DNA of 64,000 nucleotides from Flavipsychrobacter stenotrophus. Its GTDB lineage: Bacteria > Bacteroidota > Bacteroidia > Chitinophagales > Chitinophagaceae. The translations under genes were made by a program, and so were the position numbers. The stretch is taken from contig NZ_PPSL01000004.1 in the NCBI RefSeq assembly GCF_002954265.1, positions 186,001 through 250,000 on the forward strand. Direction: 5' to 3'. Under the pieces are notes generated by a model. That model searched no databases, was not told where the DNA came from, and worked only from the letters and a program-made list of their open reading frames with translations. Shown here piece by piece: positions 52,563 through 62,352 of this stretch (the first letter of the stretch is position 1; the number at the start of each line of letters is the position of its first letter).

Positions 52563-54095
52563 ATGAAAATAGATAAAATGCTCAGCAAACTGGGTATTGA
52601 AAAAATAAACGAAGGCGCTTCAACAGGTACAAAATGGCTTAAAGCAGGTGGCGAGATCATTGAGTCTCATTCTCCGGTAGATGGCAAAAAGATAGCATCG
52701 GTAACTACGGTTACCCGCAAAACATACGACGATGTAGTGGCTAAGTCTCACGCGGCATTTGCTGAGTGGCGCACATGGCCGGCGCCAAAGCGTGGCGAAG
52801 TAGTTCGCCAGGTAGGTGAGGCTTTAAGGAAAAATAAAGAAGCTCTGGGTACACTCGTTTCTTACGAGATGGGTAAGAGCTTGCAGGAAGGCCTGGGAGA
52901 AGTACAGGAAATGATCGATATCTGTGATTTCGCTGTAGGTATGAGCCGTCAGTTATATGGTCTTACTATGCACAGCGAAAGGCCTCGTCACCGTATCTAC
53001 GAGCAGTACCATCCATATGGTGTTGTTGGTATCATCAGCGCATTCAACTTCCCTGTTGCAGTATGGGCATGGAACAGTGCTTTGGCATGGATCTGTGGCG
53101 ATACCTGCGTTTGGAAGCCATCTGAAAAAACACCTTTGACAGCTATTGCTTGTCAGAATATCATATCTGAAGTATTTAAGGAAAACAACGTACCTGAGGG
53201 TGTGTGCAGCATAGTGGTGGGCAATCGCGACTGTGGTGAGTGGATGAGCCACGATACACGCATACCATTGGTATCTGCTACCGGTTCTACACGCATGGGT
53301 AAGGCTGTAGGTATTGCAGTTGCAGAGCGTCTGGGTCGTTCTTTGCTGGAATTGGGCGGTAACAATGCCATCATCGTTACAGAAAATGCTGATCTGCATA
53401 TTGCTATGACAGCGGCCATCTTCGGTGCCGTTGGTACGGCCGGTCAGCGTTGTACAACTACACGTCGTCTTATCATTCACGAAAGCATCTACGATGCATT
53501 CAAGAAGAAGATAGTAAATGCTTACAAGCAATTGTCTATCGGCGACCCATTAGATCAGACCAACCACGTTGGTCCATTGATCGATCAGGATGCCGTTACA
53601 GCTTATACTAATGCGATAGTAGAAGTAAAGAAAGCAGGTGGTAAGGAAGTTGTAAAGGGTGGCATACTGACAGGTAAAGGCTACGAAAGCGGTTGCTACG
53701 TTAAGCCATGTGTGTTTGAGGCAGACAACAGCTGGCCAATTGTACAGCATGAAACCTTTGCGCCTATCTTGTACATCATGAAGTACAGCACGCTCGATGA
53801 GGCAATTGCTATGCAGAACGGTGTTCCTCAGGGCTTGTCTTCATCTATAATGACGCTCAACATGCGCGAAGCTGAAGCATTCTTGTCAGCCGCGGGTAGC
53901 GATTGTGGTATTGCTAATGTAAACATTGGTACCAGCGGTGCTGAGATCGGTGGTGCATTTGGTGGTGAAAAAGAAACAGGTGGTGGCCGCGAAAGTGGTA
54001 GCGATGCATGGAAAGCATACATGCGCCGTCAGACAAATACCATCAACTATAGCGATCAGTTACCACTGGCGCAGGGTATCAAGTTCAATATCTAA
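52563..54095 (+). CDS. Aldehyde dehydrogenase, ALDH7-like
   Basis: 510 residues from the ATG at 52563. NAD(P)-dependent aldehyde dehydrogenase with AFNFP (Asn163), general base Glu263 in LELGGNNA, and nucleophile Cys297 in GQRCTTTRR. The GGNNA and RCTTTRR wording matches ALDH7 (alpha-aminoadipic semialdehyde dehydrogenase) better than other classes. A role in lysine breakdown to 2-aminoadipate is the likely job but is not proven by context: no lysine-catabolic genes are nearby. Confidence 0.9.
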   Translation: MKIDKMLSKLGIEKINEGASTGTKWLKAGGEIIESHSPVDGKKIASVTTVTRKTYDDVVAKSHAAFAEWRTWPAPKRGEVVRQVGEALRKNKEALGTLVSYEMGKSLQEGLGEVQEMIDICDFAVGMSRQLYGLTMHSERPRHRIYEQYHPYGVVGIISAFNFPVAVWAWNSALAWICGDTCVWKPSEKTPLTAIACQNIISEVFKENNVPEGVCSIVVGNRDCGEWMSHDTRIPLVSATGSTRMGKAVGIAVAERLGRSLLELGGNNAIIVTENADLHIAMTAAIFGAVGTAGQRCTTTRRLIIHESIYDAFKKKIVNAYKQLSIGDPLDQTNHVGPLIDQDAVTAYTNAIVEVKKAGGKEVVKGGILTGKGYESGCYVKPCVFEADNSWPIVQHETFAPILYIMKYSTLDEAIAMQNGVPQGLSSSIMTLNMREAEAFLSAAGSDCGIANVNIGTSGAEIGGAFGGEKETGGGRESGSDAWKAYMRRQTNTINYSDQLPLAQGIKFNI

Positions 54096-54171
54096 TTATA
54101 ATGCAATAATTTTGGTGCAGGAGAGTTTATACTTTCCTGCACTTTTTTGTTATTGCAAGCAAACATAGCAC

Positions 54172-54279
54172 AAGCCCTGAAAAGCCTGCCTGCCGGTAGG
54201 CAGGGGCGGCATAAATAGCAAGGGGTTTCAACCCCTCGAATTAAAATGCCCCAAGTCACTAGCCCTGTAAGGGCGACAT
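54172..54279. repeat. Dispersed GCCCTGAAAGGGCG-type repeat with a nested palindrome
   Basis: Reads aagccctgaaaa, then the palindrome gcctgcctgccggtaggcag, then gggcggcataaat, then the hairpin aggggtttcaacccct (54221-54236), then agccctgtaagggcgacat. The palindrome appears inserted into the first motif. Same family as 17949-18030, opposite orientation. Confidence 0.75.
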
Positions 54280-54310
54280 AATTTATAGTACATACTCTAT
54301 TTGTCATTTT

Positions 54311-55528
54311 ATGAATAATACACGAAAAATATTCTTGTTGCTCGCCTTCATTACTTTGTTTAATGACAGCTCCTCCGCCCAGATCAAAGATCCGCAGGTA
54401 GAGGCCATGATGACCCACCGGGTCCTTACCTGCGATGACATCTACTACAACTCCATCACACTTATTCCCCAGCTGTACCGCGCTAAAAAAGCCGATACGG
54501 CCGATGCCGTAAACGAATACTGGCAGAAAAACTGCGGCATGACCGAGGCGTCCGTAGCATTTGCAATTTTACATGCTATAGAAAAGCGAACATTCTGGGA
54601 AGGCTTGAACAATGTATACAAAAGTCCGGGTAGAGGTAGCAAGCCGGTACAGGAGGAATACTATAAGAGCAATATAATTAGCTACCTCAATTCCAACTAC
54701 GATTTCTTCAATATCCAATACGAACCGTGGCAATACAAGACTTTCTATTACAGTGCTTACGTTGAATACAGCAACTTTATTCGGTCTATGGCAGGCAGCC
54801 TGCTCGATATGAAAGGTCTTTCCCCTGTAGAGCGTTTCCTGGTAGATTATTATGCCGACCCATCTCCGTTCAAACTTACTCGTCTGACAGATTCGGTTTA
54901 CAATGGTACATTGATACAACACGCCTATAAAAAGGGTAGGGAATTCGGTGGCTTTAGTTATGGTATGAGTGTAGGTCAATGGCATCCATTGGGCAATCTG
55001 AGTATTCTGGGCGATCATGTTACAACCGGTTGTTTTATTGGTGGCAGAAGTAAAGGGTTTTGGTTCAATATCCCGGTCGGCCTCAGTTTTGGCAACGCTC
55101 CCAACTACTATTACACTAAAAACGGAGATTCGGTCTACAATACAAATCACTTCTTCGGTTACCTCATAGGACTAGACTTTGGTCAGGCTCTTTATAGAAC
55201 CAGGCGCACAGAACTGGCGGTGATAGCAGGTATGGCATATGAAGGTGCAGAAGTGCTGTATATACAAGATGAAACAGGAGATAAAAAAGATATACTCAAA
55301 AATATAAATACACTAAACCTGAACGGTGGGTTGGAGTATAAGCTTTACCTGCGCCACGTAAGGAAAACAGATAAGTACCTCGATTCTTACCTCGCCCTGC
55401 AGGCAAGATATAATCTGGTAAATTATAAGAACACCGGCGGCACCGACCTTTCAGGCAACACACTGACGTTTTCGTTGATATGGGGTGGTTATTCCCGTAG
55501 CTATCAGAAAAAGAAGTTTGGGCAATAA
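54311..55528 (+). CDS. Secreted protein with predicted C-terminal outer-membrane strands
   Basis: 405 residues with a signal peptide (about 1-23, SSSAQ). The N-terminal half (about 25-200) is helical and contains three Cys; the C-terminal half has alternating amphipathic strands (WFNIPVGLSFGN, GYLIGLDFGQALYRT, TLTFSLIWGGYSRSY), typical of an outer-membrane barrel. No family recognised. It lies between dehydrogenase and OmpH-like genes on the same strand, after a dispersed repeat. Confidence 0.7.
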   Translation: MNNTRKIFLLLAFITLFNDSSSAQIKDPQVEAMMTHRVLTCDDIYYNSITLIPQLYRAKKADTADAVNEYWQKNCGMTEASVAFAILHAIEKRTFWEGLNNVYKSPGRGSKPVQEEYYKSNIISYLNSNYDFFNIQYEPWQYKTFYYSAYVEYSNFIRSMAGSLLDMKGLSPVERFLVDYYADPSPFKLTRLTDSVYNGTLIQHAYKKGREFGGFSYGMSVGQWHPLGNLSILGDHVTTGCFIGGRSKGFWFNIPVGLSFGNAPNYYYTKNGDSVYNTNHFFGYLIGLDFGQALYRTRRTELAVIAGMAYEGAEVLYIQDETGDKKDILKNINTLNLNGGLEYKLYLRHVRKTDKYLDSYLALQARYNLVNYKNTGGTDLSGNTLTFSLIWGGYSRSYQKKKFGQ

Positions 55529-55619
55529 TGTATTCACCGATATTATTAACGTTTTAACCTTTACAGCTTCTTATCTTAATTGTAATCTATTACTTTTGAC
55601 CAATCTTAATATCATACAC

Positions 55620-56228
55620 ATGAATAATAGAAAATCTATATTTGGTGCACTGGCACTTGCCGGCGTAATATTGTTTGCTACAAGTTGTAATAACCCGGGT
55701 AATTCTGCGTCCTCAGCGGTGCCTGCTGCTGTTGGTGGTGCCAAGATCGCATATGTCAATATCGATACTTTAGAAGAGCATTACGAATTACTGAAGCAGC
55801 ATCGCGACGAGTTCAAGAAACGTAAGGACCAGATGGAAGGTGAACTGCAACAGAGCGCACAGCAGATGCAGGCCAAAGCTCAGGACATTCAGAAAAAGGC
55901 ACAGGCACAAACACTTTCTCAGAGCGAATACGAAGCTGCTCAGAAGCAGTATATGAATATGCAGCAGAGCCTCGAAAGCCGCAACCAGGCGCTTACAGAG
56001 CAGCTGATGAAAGAGCAGGAAGAAATGAACAAAGATCTCAAGAAGAAGTTAGATGCCTATTTGGAGACGTACAATAAAGACAAACATTACGATTTCATTC
56101 TGTCTTATTCAGCTGGTGGTGGCTCTCCTATAATGTACGCCAACAAAGCGTTTGAGATCACTAAAGATGTTATTGCAGGCATGAACGCAACATCAAAAGA
56201 TGAAGTGAGCAAGGGTACAAAGAAGTAA
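55620..56228 (+). CDS. OmpH/Skp-family lipoprotein chaperone
   Basis: 202 residues from the ATG at 55620; the longer frame adds an unrelated leader. Lipobox-like Cys near residue 23 in LFATSCNN. AKIAYVNIDTLEEHYELLKQH opens the Skp fold, followed by long charged coiled-coil arms (KRKDQMEGELQQSAQQMQAK) and a C-terminal strand YDFILSYS. Skp homologs hold unfolded outer-membrane proteins in the periplasm. A lipid anchor would be unlike free E. coli Skp. TACTTTTG at 55591-55598 is a good -7 box. Confidence 0.85.
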   Translation: MNNRKSIFGALALAGVILFATSCNNPGNSASSAVPAAVGGAKIAYVNIDTLEEHYELLKQHRDEFKKRKDQMEGELQQSAQQMQAKAQDIQKKAQAQTLSQSEYEAAQKQYMNMQQSLESRNQALTEQLMKEQEEMNKDLKKKLDAYLETYNKDKHYDFILSYSAGGGSPIMYANKAFEITKDVIAGMNATSKDEVSKGTKK

Positions 56229-56279
56229 TTGCCATCTTTTCTGTAAATTACCGGAGCTTACTTAATCAACTTCATACAT

Positions 56280-57713
56280 TTGGAAAACAGCTCATCTTTT
56301 CGCCGTTCGCTTACCTTGCTCGACGGGGCACTTCTTGTTATCGGCTCCATGATCGGATCCGGCATATTTATAGTAAGTGCCGACATAGCGCGCTCGGTAG
56401 GTAGTGCCGGTTGGCTCATAGTTGTTTGGCTTATTTCCGGATTTATAACCCTGACTGCGGCATTGAGCTATGGTGAGTTAAGTGGGATGTATCCGCATGC
56501 CGGTGGCCAATATGTCTATCTCAAGGAGGCGTATGGCAAGCTTTATGGTTTCCTATATGGCTGGTCATTTTTTGCAGTTATACAAACCGGAACAATCGCG
56601 GCTGTTGGCGTAGCCTTCGGCAAGTTCGCCGGTTATCTCAACCCTGCTTTGGGCGATGAGAATATCTTAATAGGAACGGCCGCAGGTTATCACGTCAGTG
56701 CTGCTCAGCTCATAGGCATAGGCACAATTGTATTTCTAACCTTCATCAACACAGGTGGCGTTAAGAGTGGTAAGTGGATACAATTTGTTTTCACATTTGC
56801 CAAGATAGCTGCTATGGCAGGCCTTATAGTATTTGGTTTCTTCTTCTTCAAAGACCATGCTATCTGGAACATGAATTGGAGCGAAGCCTGGAACGCTAAG
56901 GTTATTGGTGGTAGTGCTACAGTAATTACCCATCAAAGCCTGGCAAACGGTGCATTGATCGTTGCTATTTGTACGGCCATGGTCGGAGCCATATTCTCCA
57001 GCGATGCATGGAATAGCGTAACCTTCATTGCCGGTGAGATCAAGCGCCCGGAACGCAATATCGGCCTTAGCCTGTTTATAGGTACACTGGTTGTTACTGT
57101 TCTTTATGTAAGTATGAATCTCATGTACCTCAATGTGATGAGTGTGTCTGAGATCGCCGGTGCTCCATCCGATAGGGTGGCCACTGCCGCAGCATTAAAG
57201 ATATGGGGTGCCGATGGTGCTAAGATAATTGCTTTACTCATTATGGTTTCTACATTTGGGTGTAACAATGGTTTGATATTGTCGGGTGCACGTGTATACT
57301 TCACCATGGCAAAAGACGGCTTGTTTCTACCTGCCGCTAAGAAGCTCAACAATAAAGGTGTTCCTTCCATTGCATTATGGATGCAGTGCATCTGGGCATC
57401 TGCGCTCTGCCTCAGTGGCAAGTATGGTGCGCTGCTCGATTTCATTGTATTTACAGTATTAGTGTTTTACATACTTACTATAGGTGGCATCTTTAAGTTG
57501 CGTATGACCAAGCCCGATCATCCAAGGCCCTATAAAGCATTCGGTTATCCGTTTATACCTGCTTTGTACATTGCCATGGCAGCATTCATATGCATAGTAT
57601 TACTGAAAGAAAAGCCTGAAACTACATGGCCGGGACTTATCATTACATTGATAGGCTTGCCTATATATTATTTTTTACAAAAGAGTGGTGTTAAAGGAGA
57701 TGAACAAAGCTGA
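56280..57713 (+). CDS. APC-superfamily amino acid permease
   Basis: 477 residues with twelve predicted helices. The first contains the family motif GSMIGSGIFI, the substrate-site glycine run. Further marks: GGQYVYLKEAYG and the SGARVYFTMAKDGLF loop. Related proteins exchange or import amino acids (LAT/serine-threonine exchanger type); substrate unknown. A TTG start is used, as no ATG precedes the first helix. The 3' end overlaps the heptose kinase gene by 14 bases. Confidence 0.87.
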   Translation: MENSSSFRRSLTLLDGALLVIGSMIGSGIFIVSADIARSVGSAGWLIVVWLISGFITLTAALSYGELSGMYPHAGGQYVYLKEAYGKLYGFLYGWSFFAVIQTGTIAAVGVAFGKFAGYLNPALGDENILIGTAAGYHVSAAQLIGIGTIVFLTFINTGGVKSGKWIQFVFTFAKIAAMAGLIVFGFFFFKDHAIWNMNWSEAWNAKVIGGSATVITHQSLANGALIVAICTAMVGAIFSSDAWNSVTFIAGEIKRPERNIGLSLFIGTLVVTVLYVSMNLMYLNVMSVSEIAGAPSDRVATAAALKIWGADGAKIIALLIMVSTFGCNNGLILSGARVYFTMAKDGLFLPAAKKLNNKGVPSIALWMQCIWASALCLSGKYGALLDFIVFTVLVFYILTIGGIFKLRMTKPDHPRPYKAFGYPFIPALYIAMAAFICIVLLKEKPETTWPGLIITLIGLPIYYFLQKSGVKGDEQS

Positions 57714-58698
57714 CCTCAACAAGATTTTCAATGATATGAGTAACCTCCACGTAATGGTGGTAGGAGATGTGATGCTCGATAACTACTGGTGGGGAAATGT
57801 AGACAGGATCTCCCCCGAAGCACCGGTGCCTATAGTGTCGCTCGATAGGCGTGAGAGTCGCTTGGGTGGCGCTGCTAATGTGGCGATCAACTGCCGCGCA
57901 TTAGGAGCTACTGTTACCCTTGCGAGCGTAGTGGGCGACGATGCCGAAGGAGACTCCTTGATCCGAATGGCAGAAGATGCCGGCATCGAGACCGATCTCA
58001 TTATGAAGAGTTTCAGAAGGCCAACTACCACCAAGGTAAGGATACTCAGTCGCAACCAGCAAATGATGCGCCTGGATGATGAAACTACCGATGATCTTTA
58101 TACTGAAGAAGAGCATCCGTTCATAGATATGGTACTGCGCTACCTGCAGAGGGTAAAACCACAGGTCCTCATTTTTGAAGACTACAATAAGGGTGTGCTT
58201 AAGGAGAATGTCATCAAGCGTATCACCGATCATTGTAACGAGATCGGCATCATCACAGCCGTAGACCCTAAGAAGAAGAACTTCCTGTCTTATAAGAATG
58301 TTACCCTATTTAAGCCCAATCTGAAAGAAGTGCGGGAGGGGTTAAATATGCCATTAGAAAATACCGGTCTCAATGAACTGAATGCGGTGCATAATAAACT
58401 CAACGAAGTGCTGGATCATAAGATCACCTTTATCACCTTATCTGAAAAAGGGGTATTCTACAACGACGGCCACACCTCGGGTATTATCCCATCTCATATC
58501 CGCGATATAGCCGATGTTTCCGGGGCAGGTGACACAGTAATCGCCACAGCCGCAATGGTCTACGCCCTTACAAAGAATGTCCACCTTATGGCCGAAGTTT
58601 CCAACCTTGCCGGTGGCTTGGTATGTGAAGATGTAGGTGTAGTATCCATTAAAAAAGATAAGTTGCTTAAGGAAAGTGAGTTGGTGTTGTGTAAGTAA
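57700..58698 (+). CDS. D-glycero-beta-D-manno-heptose-7-phosphate kinase (RfaE1/HldA)
   Basis: 332 residues from the ATG at 57700, preceded by aaaggag, a good ribosome site inside the permease end. PfkB family: GDVMLDNYWWGNVDRISPEAPVPIV, RLGGAANVA and the signature DVSGAGDTV with the catalytic Asp. Phosphorylates heptose-7-phosphate at C1 for LPS core or glycan precursors. There is no cytidylyltransferase half (HldE type), so a separate gene is needed. Overlap with the permease implies a shared transcript. Confidence 0.92.
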   Translation: MNKADLNKIFNDMSNLHVMVVGDVMLDNYWWGNVDRISPEAPVPIVSLDRRESRLGGAANVAINCRALGATVTLASVVGDDAEGDSLIRMAEDAGIETDLIMKSFRRPTTTKVRILSRNQQMMRLDDETTDDLYTEEEHPFIDMVLRYLQRVKPQVLIFEDYNKGVLKENVIKRITDHCNEIGIITAVDPKKKNFLSYKNVTLFKPNLKEVREGLNMPLENTGLNELNAVHNKLNEVLDHKITFITLSEKGVFYNDGHTSGIIPSHIRDIADVSGAGDTVIATAAMVYALTKNVHLMAEVSNLAGGLVCEDVGVVSIKKDKLLKESELVLCK

Positions 58699-58720
58699 TT
58701 TGAACACAACAATACTCCGA

Positions 58721-58755
58721 ATGTCACCCTGAGGCCCTCGAAGGGCTTCGCACGT
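58721..58755. repeat. TGTCACCCTGAG-type dispersed element
   Basis: Reads atgtcaccctgaggccctcg then aagggcttcgcacgt. It is a diverged reverse copy of the element at 15742-15784. Confidence 0.55.
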
Positions 58756-58863
58756 GACGTACTTCTTTGAGACTCACTAAGCCAGTCATCATTGCAAGCA
58801 ATGATGCAATTGACGTATCAGGACTCATTCGTTTATATCTCCATCTCTTTCCAAACACATAAC

Positions 58864-58895
58864 AAAAAAGGATGTTCACCCGGACATCCTTTTTT
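58864..58895. terminator. Bidirectional terminator
   Basis: 12-bp stem aaaaaaggatgt/acatcctttttt with an eight-base loop, between the convergent heptose kinase and anti-sigma/barrel genes. Confidence 0.88.
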
Positions 58896-58912
58896 ATATA
58901 ACAGATCATTGT

Positions 58913-61747
58913 TTATTTCGATAGTCTGTATCCGAGCGTCAGTCTGAAATAGCTTGTTGATAATCCCTTATTCACGTCATAGCCACCCTGTACATTCGTC
59001 TTGGTTGGGGCTTTGGTCCAGAGGGCATCTACCAGCCACCTCTTCCTTATCTCATAGCTTACGCCCAGCATACAGCCTAGTCTGAACAAACCTCCGCTCT
59101 GTACAGGGTACAACGGACCGGAATAGCTGTTGATGTTATTGCCCGCATATTGCAATACAGAACTAATTGGCGCAGGTGCTGTAGGGTATATGGTAAATGA
59201 CGTGTCATTTCTTACTATAGGCCTGCTGGTGTAGGTATGTTCCTGTACTTGAATATACTTGCTGTAGTTAAGGCTTAAACCACCGTAAACAGAAAGCTTA
59301 TTATTGATAGCATATTTCAGCATTATCGGTAATTCAAATTCCATATAATTGCCGCCGGTGGCATAAGACTTTACAATAGAATCGTGCGTCTCGTGATACG
59401 CAACATTTATCCTCAGCAGGTATCCTGTTGTCTGGTTATTCTGTATCACCGGTATCAGGAAGCTGTCTACATTGGTTACAGTGCCATTAGGATCTGTTCT
59501 GTAAAATGTTTGCGTTCCGCTTAGACCATTAGTTCTTGCTGCAGACGACTTGATAGAAGGCTGTGCCATTAAAGAGAACTTAGATGAGATCTGGCGTTCA
59601 ATGAACGGCGAGATCACAAACTTTCTCGAAGCATCACTAGTTACACCACCTTCATAACCCACCTTTACACCATAGGTGAATCCACCAAACTTATGCTTTT
59701 GGGTGGGCGAATCTACACCCGCTGTAGCAGCGGCAGGTACCGGTAATGCCACTGTTTCTGCTGGCTTTATAGATGGGGTCTGCGCATCTTTAAATGTACT
59801 CATTACCTTTTGTGTTTCCGGTGTTACCAGCGGTTTTGTTTGTGCCACGGTAGTTGGTTCCGGCAGTTTGTTAGCCGTAGAAGTTGCGCTCAGTACATTT
59901 GGTGGTTCAGGCTTGTTATTGTTTTTGTGTTTTTTATTGTTCTGCGCGAGTGCTTTATTTGTAGCAGTCTGGGCTGTTTTAGGGGCCTGCTTTTTATTCT
60001 TGGCAACCCTGCCTACTGTTAGCTCCCCATTATCTGCCACATCATCTTTTGTATTCTTGGCTACCGCAGTCTTTACATTCTTTTTTACAACTGTGCTTGT
60101 AGTCGCCGATGCATCTTTAGAAGCAATAGTTGTTGCTCCAGATTGCGTGCCGATTACTGGAGTAGTTGCAGCTATGTACTTACCACCATGTTTCTTTTTA
60201 TTGTTAACCGATGGGGTAGGTGTTACTGCAGCTATTTCATTATTGTTTACAGCTTTCTTGCCCGATGCAAGTTGTGCAACGGTAGCGGCAGTAGTAGCTT
60301 TATGTTGAGTTGTTTTGTACTCCTGCTTAGTTACTACGTCGGTAGGCTTCGTTGCTACTTGGCTCTGCTTAACAGATGCGGTGGTTGAAGTTTTGGCTAC
60401 CGTCTTAACGGCAGGCACTGTTGCAGCAACTACTGGTTTTGTTTCAGTGGTTGTAGTAACTTTCTTCTTAGCTGTTTTCTTTACAGGCACATTGACTGCC
60501 ACAACAGCTGTAGACTTCGTGGCAGTTGTTTTTACGACTGCTTTTTTCAGGTGGGTAGTAGTCACAGTGCTTGCAGTAGTTTGCTCAGTTTTGGTAGCTA
60601 CTGGATTTGTGTTTTGTACTGGCTTGGCCGACGCAGTCTCTACATCAGTTGTTCTTGTTGCAGGTTCTGCTTTTACCGTTTTTTGCTCAGTCTTTATCGG
60701 TTTGTTAACTGTTACAGTTTTTGCTGTCGTAGCAGCCGTATTAATCCCTGCAGCTGGTTTCGTTGCAGCAGGTGTATGCGCAATTGCACTCATTGTGCCG
60801 GTGTTATTAGTAATGGAGTAGGGGTTGCTGTTCGATCCGCCATTACTTCTGCGACTGTTTCTTTTACGCGGGTTAGTGGTAACAACTTGGTTCGATGTTG
60901 AGCTTGGAGCTGGCAAAACTGATCGTCTGTTCGCGGTATGTTTTGTTGGTATACTGGTTATGCTGGTTCTGTTGCCATAATGATTACCGGCAACAACCGG
61001 GCGGCCCTCATAGCTTGCAGATGCAGCATACGTATTACGCGGTGCAGGTTCATTGTTCTCTACTCTTGGTTTTCTGCCAAAGGTTACGTTATCTTCTTCG
61101 CCATCCTCGGCGGTGTTATAAGTAGTGTTGTTGTATGCAGGTTCTGTTTCAGTTGCAACTATATTGTTACGGCTCTTGTTGTTGGTAACGTACCTTATGG
61201 GTGCATGTTCTGTGCCGGGTGTTGGTTCTACATTAACCATGGCAACTGTGGTATTGTCCAGTAGATCGGTCTTTGTAGTTCTGTTGGCCGATCCCGTTAT
61301 ATTACTGTTGCTGTTGTTGACGGCTACATTAGTACTTTGAGATTGCTCATTGCCAGAATTATTTTTGGTACTGTTTATATCATTGGTGCGCTTTACGTGT
61401 TTTTTGTGCGTAATTGATGTTGTTGAAGCGTTGCTCCCGGCAGATGTGTTACCCGGAGTTGTTGCCTGCTTTTCCACAGGCGGCTGCTGAATTGATGCGA
61501 TGCCGGAAGCCTCCGCAACACCAGGTGTTGTACCCGAATGTCCGTTCATCTTCCAGGCGAAGAGAGAACCAAAAAGGCCTACCCCGCACAACATCACAAA
61601 AAACCATCTCCACGCGAAGGGCCGTTTTTTCTTATCATTGTCTAACCTCCGTTCCAGAGCATCCCACACATCGGGAGGCGGTACCTCGGTGTACCCACCA
61701 AGGCCTTCTCTGAAGAGGTTATCAATATTGTTTACATCTTGTTTCAT
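58913..61747 (-). CDS. Predicted dual-membrane anti-sigma factor with outer-membrane barrel
   Basis: 944 residues. 1-42: soluble, acidic start (DNLFREGLGGYTEVPPPDVWDALERRL), the type of anti-sigma segment seen after ECF sigma genes in Bacteroidota. About 46-65: one membrane helix (WRWFFVMLCGVGLFGSLFAW). About 70-687: low-complexity linker rich in Thr, Lys, Ala, Val and Asn, without domains. 688-944: barrel strands from GGFTYGVKVGYEG to SYFRLTLGYRLSK. This predicts one chain reaching from cytoplasm through inner membrane and periplasm to the outer membrane. It starts eight bases after the sigma gene. I recall similar proteins in Bacteroides described as dual membrane-spanning anti-sigma factors. 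Long reverse-strand frames here come from composition alone. Confidence 0.85.
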   Translation of the reverse strand: MKQDVNNIDNLFREGLGGYTEVPPPDVWDALERRLDNDKKKRPFAWRWFFVMLCGVGLFGSLFAWKMNGHSGTTPGVAEASGIASIQQPPVEKQATTPGNTSAGSNASTTSITHKKHVKRTNDINSTKNNSGNEQSQSTNVAVNNSNSNITGSANRTTKTDLLDNTTVAMVNVEPTPGTEHAPIRYVTNNKSRNNIVATETEPAYNNTTYNTAEDGEEDNVTFGRKPRVENNEPAPRNTYAASASYEGRPVVAGNHYGNRTSITSIPTKHTANRRSVLPAPSSTSNQVVTTNPRKRNSRRSNGGSNSNPYSITNNTGTMSAIAHTPAATKPAAGINTAATTAKTVTVNKPIKTEQKTVKAEPATRTTDVETASAKPVQNTNPVATKTEQTTASTVTTTHLKKAVVKTTATKSTAVVAVNVPVKKTAKKKVTTTTETKPVVAATVPAVKTVAKTSTTASVKQSQVATKPTDVVTKQEYKTTQHKATTAATVAQLASGKKAVNNNEIAAVTPTPSVNNKKKHGGKYIAATTPVIGTQSGATTIASKDASATTSTVVKKNVKTAVAKNTKDDVADNGELTVGRVAKNKKQAPKTAQTATNKALAQNNKKHKNNNKPEPPNVLSATSTANKLPEPTTVAQTKPLVTPETQKVMSTFKDAQTPSIKPAETVALPVPAAATAGVDSPTQKHKFGGFTYGVKVGYEGGVTSDASRKFVISPFIERQISSKFSLMAQPSIKSSAARTNGLSGTQTFYRTDPNGTVTNVDSFLIPVIQNNQTTGYLLRINVAYHETHDSIVKSYATGGNYMEFELPIMLKYAINNKLSVYGGLSLNYSKYIQVQEHTYTSRPIVRNDTSFTIYPTAPAPISSVLQYAGNNINSYSGPLYPVQSGGLFRLGCMLGVSYEIRKRWLVDALWTKAPTKTNVQGGYDVNKGLSTSYFRLTLGYRLSK

Positions 61748-61755
61748 CGCTATTC

Positions 61756-62352
61756 CTATTGCTGCATTAATAAATTTATCTTGTCTTTCAATCTTCGCCG
61801 GGCATCATTCAAATACCATCGGCTGTTATTTTCTGTTATGTCTAGTAGTCCTGCTATTTCTTTGTGCGGGTAGTTTTCAAATACAAATAAGTTGAAAACC
61901 GCCAGCTGTGCTTCCGGCAGCGTCTGTACTACCTGCATCAATTCTTTAAACGAAAGATTGCCTAGTGAGCCGCTATCTGTAAAGCCATCTTCCGGTTGCA
62001 CTTCCTTGGTTACCTGGTCATTTTTCAGGTTCTTTCTTAAGTAGTCGGTGACGGTATTCACCACTATTCGCCTTATCCACCCTTCAAACGCACCCTGGAA
62101 GGAGTACTGGTCAAGCTTGGTGAAAATTTTATAGAACGAATCGTTGAGTATTTCTTTGGCCGCATCTTCATTGCCAAACATGTACCTTTTTATTATCCCA
62201 TATGCTGCCGGAGAGTATAGGTCATATAGTTTTTTCTGCGCACTTCTCGACTGGGCAATACACTCTTTCACAAGTACATAAAGGTCGTGCTGATCTGCAG
62301 CCACCTTTTCTGTTGCCTGTAAAGGAATGTTTATATTTAATTGTCCGGTCAA
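61756..62352 (-). CDS. ECF-type RNA polymerase sigma factor
   Basis: 198 residues. Region 2 (about 40-105): LYDLYSPAAYGIIKRYMFGNEDAAKEILNDSF, then FEGWIRRIVVNTVTDYLRK, the -10-binding helix. Region 4 (about 140-198): TLPEAQLAVFNLFVFENYPHKEIAGLLDITENNSRWYLNDARRRLK. No extra C-terminal domain. First gene of a two-gene unit with the anti-sigma/barrel protein; the first 20 residues are poorly conserved, so the start may be a little later. Confidence 0.95.
   Translation of the reverse strand: MTGQLNINIPLQATEKVAADQHDLYVLVKECIAQSRSAQKKLYDLYSPAAYGIIKRYMFGNEDAAKEILNDSFYKIFTKLDQYSFQGAFEGWIRRIVVNTVTDYLRKNLKNDQVTKEVQPEDGFTDSGSLGNLSFKELMQVVQTLPEAQLAVFNLFVFENYPHKEIAGLLDITENNSRWYLNDARRRLKDKINLLMQQ

Noticed and set aside
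59676-60308. Long plus-strand frame of 210 codons, with neighbours up to 61713, opposite the anti-sigma/barrel gene
   Set aside because: It mirrors the Thr/Lys/Ala/Val-rich linker codons; it is Val/Ala/Phe-rich with no domain, and the minus strand has a coherent full-length protein.
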